Below are positions 44,595 to 53,271 of a stretch of 64,000 bases of DNA, piece by piece (position 1 is the first letter of the stretch; every line of letters begins with the position of its first letter). A model generated the notes under the pieces. It was not told the origin of the DNA. It did no database searches and saw only the letters and a program-made list of their open reading frames with translations. The position numbers and the translations under genes are program-made. The DNA is from Pseudobutyrivibrio xylanivorans DSM 14809 (GTDB taxonomy: Bacteria > Bacillota > Clostridia > Lachnospirales > Lachnospiraceae), in contig NZ_FQYQ01000008.1 in NCBI RefSeq assembly GCF_900141825.1, forward strand, positions 1 to 64,000, given 5' to 3'.

Positions 44595-44984
44595 CTACTG
44601 CTCGCCGAGTTTTCCGTGCTTCTCGTAGTTTGTGATGCGAGCAGCTTTGTTGTTGTCGTCTACGAAAACGACCTTAGGTTTGTGGCCTTTTGCTTCTTCG
44701 GCTGGGATGCTGCAATAGCACATGATGATTACATGGTCGTTTACTGATACGCAACGAGCTGCTGCACCATTAAGGCAAATAACACCGCTTCCACGCTCGC
44801 CTGCTATTGTGTATGTTTCAAAACGGTTTCCATTCTCCACATCAACAATCTGCACCATCTCGTATTCAAGGATACCTGCCGCATCAAGCAAATCCTCGTC
44901 GATTGTGATGCTTCCCACGTAGTCAAGCTCTGCCTGTGTTACTGTTGCTCTGTGTATTTTGCCTTTAAGCATTGTTAAATTCAT
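44595..44984 (-). CDS. panD: Aspartate 1-decarboxylase PanD
   Basis: PanD makes beta-alanine from aspartate for pantothenate. It is made as a proenzyme and cuts itself between glycine and serine to form a pyruvoyl group; the site is visible in [18 protein letters not shown]. Further family marks are [48 protein letters not shown] and [11 protein letters not shown]. The 129-residue length is normal. It is last in the pan operon, 16 bp after panC, and its stop lies three bases from the foldback. Confidence 0.96.
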   Translation of the reverse strand: MNLTMLKGKIHRATVTQAELDYVGSITIDEDLLDAAGILEYEMVQIVDVENGNRFETYTIAGERGSGVICLNGAAARCVSVNDHVIIMCYCSIPAEEAKGHKPKVVFVDDNNKAARITNYEKHGKLGEQ

Positions 44985-45000
44985 ATTCTTAATACCTTTC

Positions 45001-45858
45001 TTACTTTACTGCTTCTTCCACGATGAAGTTATCAATCAAACGTACCTTATCTCCAAAATAAACAGCCACTGCTGTAAGGATAGGACCATCAATCTTATCC
45101 ACCTTTTGAAGCTCGTTCCAGTCTACGATTTCCACATAATCAACTCTGGCAAGTGGCTCAGACTCGATGATATCTGTAACAGCCTTCTTTACCACGTTTG
45201 CATCCTTCTCACCTGAGCGAACCATCTCTTCACCTACTGTAAGAGCCTTGTGAAGAACAAGTGCCTTCTCTCTTTCTTCCTCAGAAAGATATGTATTACG
45301 TGAGCTCTTTGCAAGACCGCTTTCCTCACGGATGATTGGACATCCAACGATTTCGATGTTGAAATTTAAGTCGCGAACCATACGCTTTACGATTGCAAGC
45401 TGCTGAGCATCCTTCTGTCCGAAGTATGCCTTATCAGCTTCTGTGATGTTAAAAAGCTTACTAACAACAGTGCATACGCCATTAAAGTGGATAGGACGGC
45501 TCTTTCCGCAAAGCTCTGTTGATAATGTATCCACACCAACATAAGAATGGAAGCCCTCAAGATACATCTCAGATGGTTCTGGATGGAAAATTAAATCAGT
45601 ACCAAGACCTTCGCATAATTCACAATCAGCGTCGAAATCCCTAGGATATGTAGCTAAATCTTCCTTTGGTCCAAACTGTATCGGATTTACGAAGTCAGAA
45701 ACGATTACCTTGTCACACTCCCCACGTGCGCGTTTAATAAGGCTTGCGTGCCCCTCATGTAAATACCCCATTGTAGGAACAAGACCAATTGTTAAGCCCT
45801 GCTTTTTCCACTCTCTAACATTGTCCTTAACTTCCTTTATTGTTGCTGCCTTAATCAT
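45001..45858 (-). CDS. panC: Pantothenate synthetase PanC
   Basis: PanC joins pantoate and beta-alanine with ATP to give pantothenate. The 285-residue protein has the ATP-site motif [18 protein letters not shown], the pantoate site [36 protein letters not shown] and the KMSKS-like loop [13 protein letters not shown]. It is complete, starts two bases after panB and is followed by panD. Confidence 0.96.
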   Translation of the reverse strand: MIKAATIKEVKDNVREWKKQGLTIGLVPTMGYLHEGHASLIKRARGECDKVIVSDFVNPIQFGPKEDLATYPRDFDADCELCEGLGTDLIFHPEPSEMYLEGFHSYVGVDTLSTELCGKSRPIHFNGVCTVVSKLFNITEADKAYFGQKDAQQLAIVKRMVRDLNFNIEIVGCPIIREESGLAKSSRNTYLSEEEREKALVLHKALTVGEEMVRSGEKDANVVKKAVTDIIESEPLARVDYVEIVDWNELQKVDKIDGPILTAVAVYFGDKVRLIDNFIVEEAVK

Positions 45859-45860
45859 AA

Positions 45861-46745
45861 TTATGCCTTTACCCTTTCATCCTCAAGTGTTACTGTAAAT
45901 TCCTTTGTGGCTGCAGCCTTGCGAACCTCTTCCATAACCTCTGAATCAATCTTGAAATTGTGCTCAGCTGATGGGAACGCCTTAGACTTAACCTCTGAAT
46001 CATACTCCTTGAAAGCACGCTTCATTTCCTCACCGATATTAGCAAAATGCTTTACAAACTTTGGCTTGAAGCCTGTGAACATTCCAAGCATATCCTGATA
46101 TACAAGAACCTGACCATCACAGCCATTGCCTGCGCCGATTCCGATTGTAGGAATTGTAAGCTCCTGAGAAATAAGAGTAGCAAGCTCCTCTGGAACGCAC
46201 TCAAGAGTAACCATGAATGCACCAGCCTCCTCTACTGCCTTTGCATCCTTAAGAATCTGGATTGCACGCTCTACATTCTTTCCCTGTACCTTGAAGCCAC
46301 CAAAGGCATTGATTGACTGTGGTGTAAGACCGATGTGTGCTACAACAGGAATATCCGCATTTACGATAGCACGAATCTGCTCACAAACTGATGCACCGCC
46401 CTCAAGCTTTACAGCCTGTGCATGGCCTTCCTTGATAAGACGTCCTGCATTTTTTACTGCATCATAAACTGATGTCTGATAAGACATGAATGGCATATCT
46501 GCCACAAGAAATGTATCCTTAAGACCTCTTGAAACCGAAGCGCAGTGATGAATAATATCATCAACTGTAACTGGAAGAGTGTCACTATATCCCATCATTG
46601 TCATTCCAAGGGAATCGCCGATAAGAATGGCATTAATACCTGATTCCTCCATAAGACATGCTGTTGAGTAATCATAGCAGGTAAGCATGCTTATTTTTTC
46701 TCCGTCTTTCTTCATCTGCTGAAGAGTTGTTACTGTGTTTTTCAT
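45861..46745 (-). CDS. panB: Ketopantoate hydroxymethyltransferase PanB
   Basis: PanB adds a hydroxymethyl group from methylene-tetrahydrofolate to ketoisovalerate, giving ketopantoate. The 294-residue protein shows [34 protein letters not shown] (metal site), [38 protein letters not shown] and [21 protein letters not shown]. All are standard. It follows the PanG-like gene by seven bases. Confidence 0.97.
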   Translation of the reverse strand: MKNTVTTLQQMKKDGEKISMLTCYDYSTACLMEESGINAILIGDSLGMTMMGYSDTLPVTVDDIIHHCASVSRGLKDTFLVADMPFMSYQTSVYDAVKNAGRLIKEGHAQAVKLEGGASVCEQIRAIVNADIPVVAHIGLTPQSINAFGGFKVQGKNVERAIQILKDAKAVEEAGAFMVTLECVPEELATLISQELTIPTIGIGAGNGCDGQVLVYQDMLGMFTGFKPKFVKHFANIGEEMKRAFKEYDSEVKSKAFPSAEHNFKIDSEVMEEVRKAAATKEFTVTLEDERVKA

Positions 46746-46752
46746 TATTCTC

Positions 46753-47604
46753 CTAATCCTCCTGGGTTGTTAATAGAAGCTCCAAATCACTATAATCACT
46801 TTCGGGATGCTTATGCTTTGCCACCTCTAGGGTCTTAAGTGACAGGGTTTTATACACCTGCCTATCTATTCCCTCAAAGGTATCAAGATGCTTTTCCACT
46901 GTCCTCATATCATTTCGCTCGATAGGACCGGTTAATGCATCCTTGGTTCCCACCTTTAGAACCTTGTTTACGTTACCTGTCAAAAGTGGCGCAATAGCAT
47001 CACTTAATAGTTCTTCTGAAAATCCGCATATACGAAGTTCATCTTCTGCAGCCTGAATCAGTGCAACCACAAGGTTTGAGCACATAACAGCTGCCCCATG
47101 GTAACGTGTTTTCACATCTGCATTTATAACTGAATATTTAAGACCACTTTTCTCTAATAGGGCCTTAATATCAGCGATGTGGGTTGCATCTCCTTCAATT
47201 GTAAATAATGCTTTTGGAAGCTCCTGGTATGATCTGTATCTATCTGATACAGCCAGTAGTGGATGGACCGAGAAACCGTATGCGCCAGTCTCTTCAATAT
47301 CCTTAAAGATGTTCGAAGATAAAGAACCGCTGCAATGACATATCATTTTTCCAGCAATAGACATGTGTTTTATGCTATCCCAAACTGTTGAAATAGAATC
47401 GTCTGGAACAGTGATAAACACCGTATCACATTCTTCAATTAATGTCTCTAAATTCTGAAAATGTTTTGATTTGGTAAAATCCGCTGCACTTTCCGCGGAT
47501 GAAGACGTGCGGCTGTAATAGCCTGCAAGATTGTGCTGTGTTGTTTCAAAAAGCATGCCAAGAGAACAGCCTACTTTTCCAGCACCTACAAATCCAACCT
47601 TCAT
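46753..47604 (-). CDS. Rossmann/DUF2520 oxidoreductase, probable ketopantoate reductase (PanG-like)
   Basis: The 283-residue protein starts [18 protein letters not shown] (nucleotide-binding Rossmann) and has a C-terminal DUF2520 helical domain (about 150-275: [47 protein letters not shown]). It is the first gene of the pan operon, directly before panB, panC and panD, where a ketopantoate reductase is required but no PanE gene is present. PanG, an alternative ketopantoate reductase first described in Francisella, is of this general type. The role is therefore inferred from context and family. The ATG at 47604 has GGAGG eight bases ahead; an upstream GTG would overlap that site. Confidence 0.75.
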   Translation of the reverse strand: MKVGFVGAGKVGCSLGMLFETTQHNLAGYYSRTSSSAESAADFTKSKHFQNLETLIEECDTVFITVPDDSISTVWDSIKHMSIAGKMICHCSGSLSSNIFKDIEETGAYGFSVHPLLAVSDRYRSYQELPKALFTIEGDATHIADIKALLEKSGLKYSVINADVKTRYHGAAVMCSNLVVALIQAAEDELRICGFSEELLSDAIAPLLTGNVNKVLKVGTKDALTGPIERNDMRTVEKHLDTFEGIDRQVYKTLSLKTLEVAKHKHPESDYSDLELLLTTQED

Positions 47605-47764
47605 GGGCAACACCTCCTTATTTATCCGGGGGTGATACAGTCTCGTTCAAAATGATACGAGCATGCCATCGGGCGCACCTTTTTAAAATTTAGAAGCTAA
47701 AAGGTATAGTTTCTTTCGAATACCATCCGAAGGACACTATAGCATTTGTGTGGTACAAAGTAAA
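47605..47764 (-). promoter_or_regulatory. Promoter and leader of the pan operon
   Basis: On the minus strand TTTACT (47759-47764) and TATAGT (47736-47741) are 17 bases apart, with TGC before the -10. The leader of about 125 bases can form hairpins, among them GGTAT/ATACC and CTCGT/ACGAG. A conserved pan RNA motif is known in leaders of panB/panC genes in Firmicutes; whether this leader belongs to it could not be verified. Confidence 0.5.
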
Positions 47765-47765
47765 T

Positions 47766-47795
47766 AGTCCCAGCCACAAAAATGTAGCTGGGACT
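47766..47795 (-). terminator. Hairpin after sdaAB
   Basis: AGTCCCAGC and GCTGGGACT form a nine-pair stem with a 12-base loop right after the sdaAB stop. The tail ATTTACTTTG is only moderately T-rich, so termination may be partial, and it runs straight into the pan promoter. Confidence 0.6.
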
Positions 47796-47799
47796 GTAA

Positions 47800-48459
47800 T
47801 TACTTTGGTGAATAATACGAGACTTTCATTATACCTTCCTGGGCCTCAAGCTCCTGTCTTGTTTCCACTGGGACCTCATCATCGCATTCGATTACCATGA
47901 CAGCCTCGCCTCCACGATTTTTTCTGTGAAGCTGCATTGTAGCGATATTGATTCCCTGTTTTCCAAGAAGGCTTGTAACCTCAGTAATGTAGCCTGGTTG
48001 ATCAATATTATGGACGATTAGAGTAGGGCTTTCACCTGAGAAGTTCACCTCCACACCATCAAGGTTGCACACCTCTATTCTGCCTCCGCCAAGTGAAGCA
48101 GCGATTACTTCTACCTTTGCTCCGCTGACTCCATACATAATAATCTTCGCTGAGTTTGGATGTGCATCTCCAAGGTCGATAGTATCGATTGAATAATCCA
48201 GACCATATTCCTTTGCCAGCTCGAAGCTTTCAGGAATGCGAATATCATCCACATCAAGTCCTATCAATCCTGCCACAAGAGCCTTATCTGTACCATGTCC
48301 TTTGCCTGTTTTTGCAAATGAACCATGTAAATATATCTGAGCCTTTTCTATCTTTTCTCCCATCAGCTTGTGGCACACGTTACCGATTTTGGCTGCGCCT
48401 GCTGTGTGAGAGCTGGATGGCCCTACCATTACTGGACCTATAATATCAAATAGATTCAT
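47800..48459 (-). CDS. sdaAB: L-serine dehydratase, iron-sulfur type, beta subunit
   Basis: The beta subunit completes the split serine dehydratase whose alpha subunit is at 43094. The 219-residue protein begins with the family block NLFDIIGPVMVGPSSSHTAGA and has HGSFAKTGKGHGTDKALVAG. It ends with an ACT regulatory domain (about 148-219, TLIVHNIDQPGYITEVTSLLGKQGINIATMQLHRK). In most clostridia the two subunit genes are adjacent; here the pan operon and the foldback lie between them and the orientation is opposite. Confidence 0.94.
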   Translation of the reverse strand: MNLFDIIGPVMVGPSSSHTAGAAKIGNVCHKLMGEKIEKAQIYLHGSFAKTGKGHGTDKALVAGLIGLDVDDIRIPESFELAKEYGLDYSIDTIDLGDAHPNSAKIIMYGVSGAKVEVIAASLGGGRIEVCNLDGVEVNFSGESPTLIVHNIDQPGYITEVTSLLGKQGINIATMQLHRKNRGGEAVMVIECDDEVPVETRQELEAQEGIMKVSYYSPK

Positions 48460-48482
48460 ATATTTAACACCTCATCAGTTAC

Positions 48483-48512
48483 AAAAAAATGGAGGAGCAC
48501 TACGCTCCTCCA
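48483..48512 (-). terminator. Terminator of the GH43 gene
   Basis: TGGAGGAGC and GCTCCTCCA pair around ACTAC; on the minus strand TTTTTTTG follows. A truncated match to the two-hairpin repeat (TTAACACCTCATC) lies just beside it at about 48466-48478. Confidence 0.9.
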
Positions 48513-48556
48513 CTTATTATACAATACAAATTACAATAAGTAACTATCCCTTATTT

Positions 48557-49398
48557 TTACTGAACATCAATGCTGATGCTTCCAACATTGCCTGAGCCGT
48601 TAAATCCAAATTCTACGCTTCCGCCATTTGGAATAGATGAGTTCCAATCTACTGGTGTAAGTACATATGAATCACCTGATTCCTTTACGTTAACGTTCCA
48701 GCTAGAATCCATCTTTACTTCGCTCTTCTTAATCTTAAGTGTCCAACCATTTACAGTTTTACCTGTATTGTTAGATACCTTAATGTTTGCGGTGTATCCG
48801 CTTCCCCAGCTGTTAACAGTAGCCTTAGCTGTAAGACCACTTTCTGTAGATGGCTGTGGAGCTGGTGTAGGTGTTGTAGTTGGCTGTGCTGTAGGAGCTG
48901 GAGTTGGTGTAGGTGTTGGCTGAGCCTGTGAACCACCATTTACCTTCTCAAACTGCCACTGCTGATTTGGATTTCCATAATATGTCCACTGACATACGTT
49001 TGTGCCATCAGCTGTCTTGTGCTCGTAAACATCTACATACTTTGTACCAGCTGATGTCTTTGTAGCGATTGTGTATACACCACTCTTGTTTGTATTCTTT
49101 ACTACAAACTGCTGTGGGTCATGTGCATACGCATTGTAAATCTGAAGATTTGCGCCATCCTCATCCTTACCATTTGCAACGTCAAGCATGAAATCTCCAA
49201 GTCCTGACTTAAGTGAAATGTAACCATTTCCTAAGTTCTGAACATACCACTTCTGTCCATCAACGCCTGTACCCTTTGAAATACATACATTTGTAGCTGC
49301 CTTAGCTGAGTTGCCCTCAACTGTAAGGTACTTCTGTGAAAGTGTATTCTTGAGATAGTACCAACCATCTGCAATGTTTGCTGTAGTATTTGCATCTA
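48557..49398 (-). repeat. Duplicated lectin-linker-CBM2 coding block, copy in the GH43 gene
   Basis: The last ~280 codons are almost identical at the protein level to the end of the GH10 gene (51011-51853), including the ricin-type domain and CBM2; only a few residues and the linker differ. This points to recent duplication or gene conversion. Confidence 0.8.
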
Positions 49399-50923
49399 CA
49401 TTCTGTGATGGTGTTTGTGTTGGTGTTGGTGTAGGTGTTGGTGTAGGCTGAGCTTCGCTTCCGCCGTTATCTGTGTTTGCCTTCCATCTATCAAATGCAA
49501 ATGAGCCACGGAATACAAAAACGATATCCTTTGCTCCGTTTACATTTCTTACGTTAGCTGTGAAATCCTTGAAGGAACCACTTGTATTTGAAACATTGAT
49601 TGTTCCAAGTAATGTACCAGACTGTGAGCCCTCTCTTACCTCGATGCTTCCATTTCCGCCACTCTGAACTGTAGCTGTGATAGACTTAACACCCTTAGAG
49701 AACTGTACCCCCTTAACCTTTGTGAAATCACCATTGTTAATATCTGTTACCCATGCAGAACCATCGCCATTACCGCGAACCTTGATTCCAGCCTGTGTAA
49801 ACATTGTCTCAGCCTGTACCCACTCGTATGGGTTTACTGAAGGATTCATAGGAACACCAGACATTGTCTGCTTGATTGTCTGGATTCTTCCACCAGAAAC
49901 GTTAACTCTGTCAATCTGAGTTGTTCTGTAGCCAAGATTGCTCATTACGGCATTCTGTACTGTCATTGTATGATAAGCAATGTAGTAATTACCCTTGAAC
50001 TCAAAAATCTGATGGTGGTTGTTACCAGCCGAACCATTGAAGAATGAGCCTGGGTTTGCCATAATTTCACCCTGATATGTGAATGGTCCCATTGGGTTAG
50101 AGCTTGTCATAACGTGGATTGTAGCATTGCGATATCCGTTGCTGCAATTCCAGTTTGTACAATATGAATAATAATATGTGTTACCAATCTTGTTAATTCC
50201 AGAATCCTCGAAGAGATATGGAGCATCAATCATAGCAGCTGTGCCTGATGTGCTAATCATATCGCCTCCAAGCTTGATAACTCTTGCTGTTCTTGGGTGA
50301 GCAGCCTGTCCTGCTGGAACGCCACCACCAAAGTAAAGATATCCTGTTCCATTGCTATCTACTAAAACAGCTGGATCAAAAAGCCATTCTACATTACAGT
50401 TTGGAGTTGCTTTTGTTATGAAAGCATGTCCAAGTGGATCACGCCATGGACCTGTTGGGCTGTCTGCTGTAAGAACGCCAATAGAGCTTGCATTGTTTGC
50501 AAAATAAAGGAAAAACTTATCTCTTCCATTAATTTTCTTGCAGCAAATTGTAGGAGCCCAAGAATTGCTTGCCCATTTTGCTGCGCCGTCGCGTCCTGCA
50601 ACGTTAATCTGACCATGGTCAGTCCAGTTAACCATATCTGATGAAGAATAGCAGTTTAACTGGTTAATTTTTCCATATGTATTTTTGCCATGAGTAGCAT
50701 CATACTCCTGGCTATCGTTTGTTGTATAAACGTAAATCCTATTGTTGTATACCAAAACTGCTGGATCTGCTCCATAGTTCTGAGTTACAAGAGGATTATT
50801 CTCATTATCTCCTTTAACGTAGCTGCCGTTAACTACTGTTGCAGCTTCTGCACTTACCGCTGTGCTAAAAAGCATTGCGCCAGTAACAGCTACACAAAAG
50901 AACTTCTTGATATACTTATTCAT
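48557..50923 (-). CDS. Secreted GH43 enzyme (arabinofuranosidase/xylosidase type) with CBM6, ricin-type lectin and CBM2 modules
   Basis: The 788-residue protein has a signal peptide (1-27, ending SAEA-A). A GH43 five-bladed propeller follows (about 40-350): catalytic base in YGADPAVLVYNNRIYVY, pKa-modulating aspartate in VEWLFDPAVLVDSNG, acid glutamate in PYLFEDSGINKIGNTYYYSY. Residues about 365-490 are a CBM6 (QAETMFTQAGIKV, FDRWKANTD). After a Pro-Thr linker comes a ricin-B/CBM13-like domain (about 515-655, LSQKYLTVEGNSAKAATNV), then another linker and a CBM2 (about 695-788). It should remove arabinose or xylose from arabinoxylan. It is next to the GH10 gene on the same strand, 87 bp downstream. 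Confidence 0.92.
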   Translation of the reverse strand: MNKYIKKFFCVAVTGAMLFSTAVSAEAATVVNGSYVKGDNENNPLVTQNYGADPAVLVYNNRIYVYTTNDSQEYDATHGKNTYGKINQLNCYSSSDMVNWTDHGQINVAGRDGAAKWASNSWAPTICCKKINGRDKFFLYFANNASSIGVLTADSPTGPWRDPLGHAFITKATPNCNVEWLFDPAVLVDSNGTGYLYFGGGVPAGQAAHPRTARVIKLGGDMISTSGTAAMIDAPYLFEDSGINKIGNTYYYSYCTNWNCSNGYRNATIHVMTSSNPMGPFTYQGEIMANPGSFFNGSAGNNHHQIFEFKGNYYIAYHTMTVQNAVMSNLGYRTTQIDRVNVSGGRIQTIKQTMSGVPMNPSVNPYEWVQAETMFTQAGIKVRGNGDGSAWVTDINNGDFTKVKGVQFSKGVKSITATVQSGGNGSIEVREGSQSGTLLGTINVSNTSGSFKDFTANVRNVNGAKDIVFVFRGSFAFDRWKANTDNGGSEAQPTPTPTPTPTQTPSQNVDANTTANIADGWYYLKNTLSQKYLTVEGNSAKAATNVCISKGTGVDGQKWYVQNLGNGYISLKSGLGDFMLDVANGKDEDGANLQIYNAYAHDPQQFVVKNTNKSGVYTIATKTSAGTKYVDVYEHKTADGTNVCQWTYYGNPNQQWQFEKVNGGSQAQPTPTPTPAPTAQPTTTPTPAPQPSTESGLTAKATVNSWGSGYTANIKVSNNTGKTVNGWTLKIKKSEVKMDSSWNVNVKESGDSYVLTPVDWNSSIPNGGSVEFGFNGSGNVGSISIDVQ

Positions 50924-51010
50924 ACATTATCCCTCGATGAAATTTTTAATTTGAGTTATAAGTACAAGCAGGGGGAGAATCTGTATTTTTAATTACTAAG
51001 TATAATCTTC

Positions 51011-51853
51011 TTACTGAACATCAATGCTAATGCTTCCAACATTTCCTGAGCCGTTGAAGCCAAATTCTACGCTTCCACCGTTAGGAATAGATGAGTTCCA
51101 ATCAACTGGTGTAAGTACATAAGAATCACCTGATTCCTTTACATTTACATTCCAGCTAGAATCCATCTTTACTTCGCTCTTCTTAAGCTTAAGTGTCCAA
51201 CCATTTACAGTCTTTCCTGTGTTGTTAGAAACCTTGATGTTTGCTGTGTAACCGCTGCCCCAGCTGTTGATTGTAGCCTTTGCTGTAAGGCCTGCTCCTG
51301 TTGAAGGCTGTGGTGCTGGAGTTGGTGTTGGCTGTGGTTTTGGAGTTGGTGTTGGTGTTGGCTGAGCCTGTGATCCACCATTTACCTTCTCAAACTGCCA
51401 CTGCTGATTTGGATTTCCGTAATATGTCCACTGGCATACGTTTGTGCCATCAGCTGTCTTGTGCTCGTAAACATCAACATACTTAGAACCATTAGATGTC
51501 TTTGTAGCGATTGTGTATACGCCGCTCTTGTTTGTATTCTTTACGATAAACTGCTGTGGATCATGAGCGTAAGCATTGTAAATCTGAAGGTTTGCACCAT
51601 CCTCATCCTTGCCATTAGCTACATCAAGCATGAAATCGCCAAGACCAGACTTAAGTGAGATGTATCCATTTCCAAGATTCTGAACATACCACTTCTGGCC
51701 ATCAACACCTGTACCCTTGCTGATGCATACATTTGTAGCAGCCTTAGCTGAGTTGCCTTCAACTGTAAGGTACTTCTGTGAAAGTGTATTCTTGAGGTAG
51801 TACCATCCATCTGCAATATTTGCTGTAGAGTTCTTATCTACATTCTGTGATGG
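51011..51853 (-). repeat. Duplicated lectin-linker-CBM2 coding block, copy in the GH10 gene
   Basis: Matches the block at 48557-49398 almost throughout at the protein level. Confidence 0.8.
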
Positions 51854-53083
51854 AGTTGGTGTTGGCTGTGGATTTGGAGTTGGTGTTGGTGTTGGTCTAG
51901 TACCTGGGTTTGAACCTGGCTGACCAATTACATCTGTGTAAGCCTTGATAACTGCATTGTAAGACTGTTTTGCCTGGCCTGGTCTAGAGAACAATAATGG
52001 AGCAGAATTGCTAATCCATGTTGTCTGATCAGAAAGTCCCCACCAAGTAATACTTGTAATCTTGCCACCGTTCTTCTTAGCTGTGTTGATATTTTTGAAG
52101 AGCTGATAAGCATAATTTGCCATATCATTATCGCCCTTGTTAGTAATATCCATCTCAGTAATCTGAACTTCAAAACCTGCTCTTAAGAATGAGTTAAGTG
52201 CTGTTGTATAGTAATCAACTGAAGGGAAGCCTGTTCCAAGGTGAGACTGCATACCTACACCTGCACAAACCTTTCTGCCCTGGTTGATATAGTTCACAAG
52301 TGTGATTACATCATTAACTTCCATATATGTGTTGTAATCGTTGTAGAAAAGCTTTACAGAATCTGTAAGCTTGAAATACTCAAGTGTGTCGTAAGCATAG
52401 TTGAAAGCCTTCTTTACATAAGAAGCATTCTTTCTGTTATTTCCATAAACTGCTTCCCAACCTGAGTTATTTGCATGTAAAATCTCATTTGCTACGTCCC
52501 ATGCATAAACAACACTACCATACTGGTTTGTGTATACATGGTTCATAACTGTCTTTACATACATTTCAAGACGTGCATCCATAACAGATGAATTAACAAA
52601 ACCTGCTCCACCGCTATAGTTGCTACGGAAGAACCAAGAAGGTGTCTGTGAATGCCATACTAATGTATGAGCTCTCATCTTGAGACCATTCTGGTAACAG
52701 ATTTTCATAACCTCATCAACTGTGCTGAAGTTAATCTGTGGTACGTACTGCTCTCTGTAATTATCTGGGATATAGTAGCCCTGATTCTTAGCCTGTGAAA
52801 CTGAGATAAGTCTTGCAGAACCGCCAAGTAATGCGTCTGGCTTCATCTCGTTTTCAAGAGTAATACTGTTGTAATGCTGCTTTAAGAAATTAAGCTGACC
52901 TGCATCTCTAAGCTGATACAGGTTAATACATGTTCCTGAATAACCATATGTGCTTCCATAGGTATTAAGGAGTGTTGCCTGTGCTGCGTTTGCAGTAAGG
53001 CTTGGTGCTGATGCAAGCATTGTAAATGCGCAAGCAACAGCAAGGAGTTTCGATGCGAAACTCTTTAACAATTTTTTCTTCAT
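51011..53083 (-). CDS. Secreted GH10 endo-xylanase with ricin-type lectin and CBM2 modules
   Basis: The 690-residue enzyme cuts xylan chains. The ATG at 53083 is preceded by GGGGGA, and the same leader pattern precedes the GH43 gene. Residues 1-34 are a signal peptide. A GH10 barrel (about 40-390) has SITLENEMKPDAL, RAHTLVWHSQTPSWFF, the acid/base glutamate in VVYAWDVANEILH and the nucleophile in EVQITEMDIT, with ITWWGLSDQTTWI closing the site. A Pro-Thr linker leads to a ricin-B/CBM13-like domain, then CBM2 (last 95 residues). GH10 with CBM2 is a main xylan-attack enzyme; the GH43 gene downstream would remove side chains. Confidence 0.94.
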   Translation of the reverse strand: MKKKLLKSFASKLLAVACAFTMLASAPSLTANAAQATLLNTYGSTYGYSGTCINLYQLRDAGQLNFLKQHYNSITLENEMKPDALLGGSARLISVSQAKNQGYYIPDNYREQYVPQINFSTVDEVMKICYQNGLKMRAHTLVWHSQTPSWFFRSNYSGGAGFVNSSVMDARLEMYVKTVMNHVYTNQYGSVVYAWDVANEILHANNSGWEAVYGNNRKNASYVKKAFNYAYDTLEYFKLTDSVKLFYNDYNTYMEVNDVITLVNYINQGRKVCAGVGMQSHLGTGFPSVDYYTTALNSFLRAGFEVQITEMDITNKGDNDMANYAYQLFKNINTAKKNGGKITSITWWGLSDQTTWISNSAPLLFSRPGQAKQSYNAVIKAYTDVIGQPGSNPGTRPTPTPTPNPQPTPTPSQNVDKNSTANIADGWYYLKNTLSQKYLTVEGNSAKAATNVCISKGTGVDGQKWYVQNLGNGYISLKSGLGDFMLDVANGKDEDGANLQIYNAYAHDPQQFIVKNTNKSGVYTIATKTSNGSKYVDVYEHKTADGTNVCQWTYYGNPNQQWQFEKVNGGSQAQPTPTPTPKPQPTPTPAPQPSTGAGLTAKATINSWGSGYTANIKVSNNTGKTVNGWTLKLKKSEVKMDSSWNVNVKESGDSYVLTPVDWNSSIPNGGSVEFGFNGSGNVGSISIDVQ

Positions 53084-53209
53084 TTCATTATCCCCCATGA
53101 AATATTATTTAACTCGTCTCCCCTGCTTGTAATAATATCGTAACATAATTAACAATTTCACACATTATCAATTCTTGCGGCGTATTTATCAATTATTGCC
53201 TTATCTACA

Positions 53210-53245
53210 TAAAAATAGACTCTGTGGTAAAATATCCACAGAGTC
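53210..53245 (-). terminator. Terminator of clpB
   Basis: GACTCTGTGG and CCACAGAGTC pair around TAAAATAT; on the minus strand TATTTTTATG follows. Confidence 0.85.
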
Positions 53246-53271
53246 CATTGATTATATTTGTCAAATTGTCA

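Noticed and set aside
47605-47735. Definite pan-motif RNA in the pan operon leader
   Set aside because: The position is right and hairpins exist, but the conserved motif could not be confirmed by eye, so only a generic leader is annotated.
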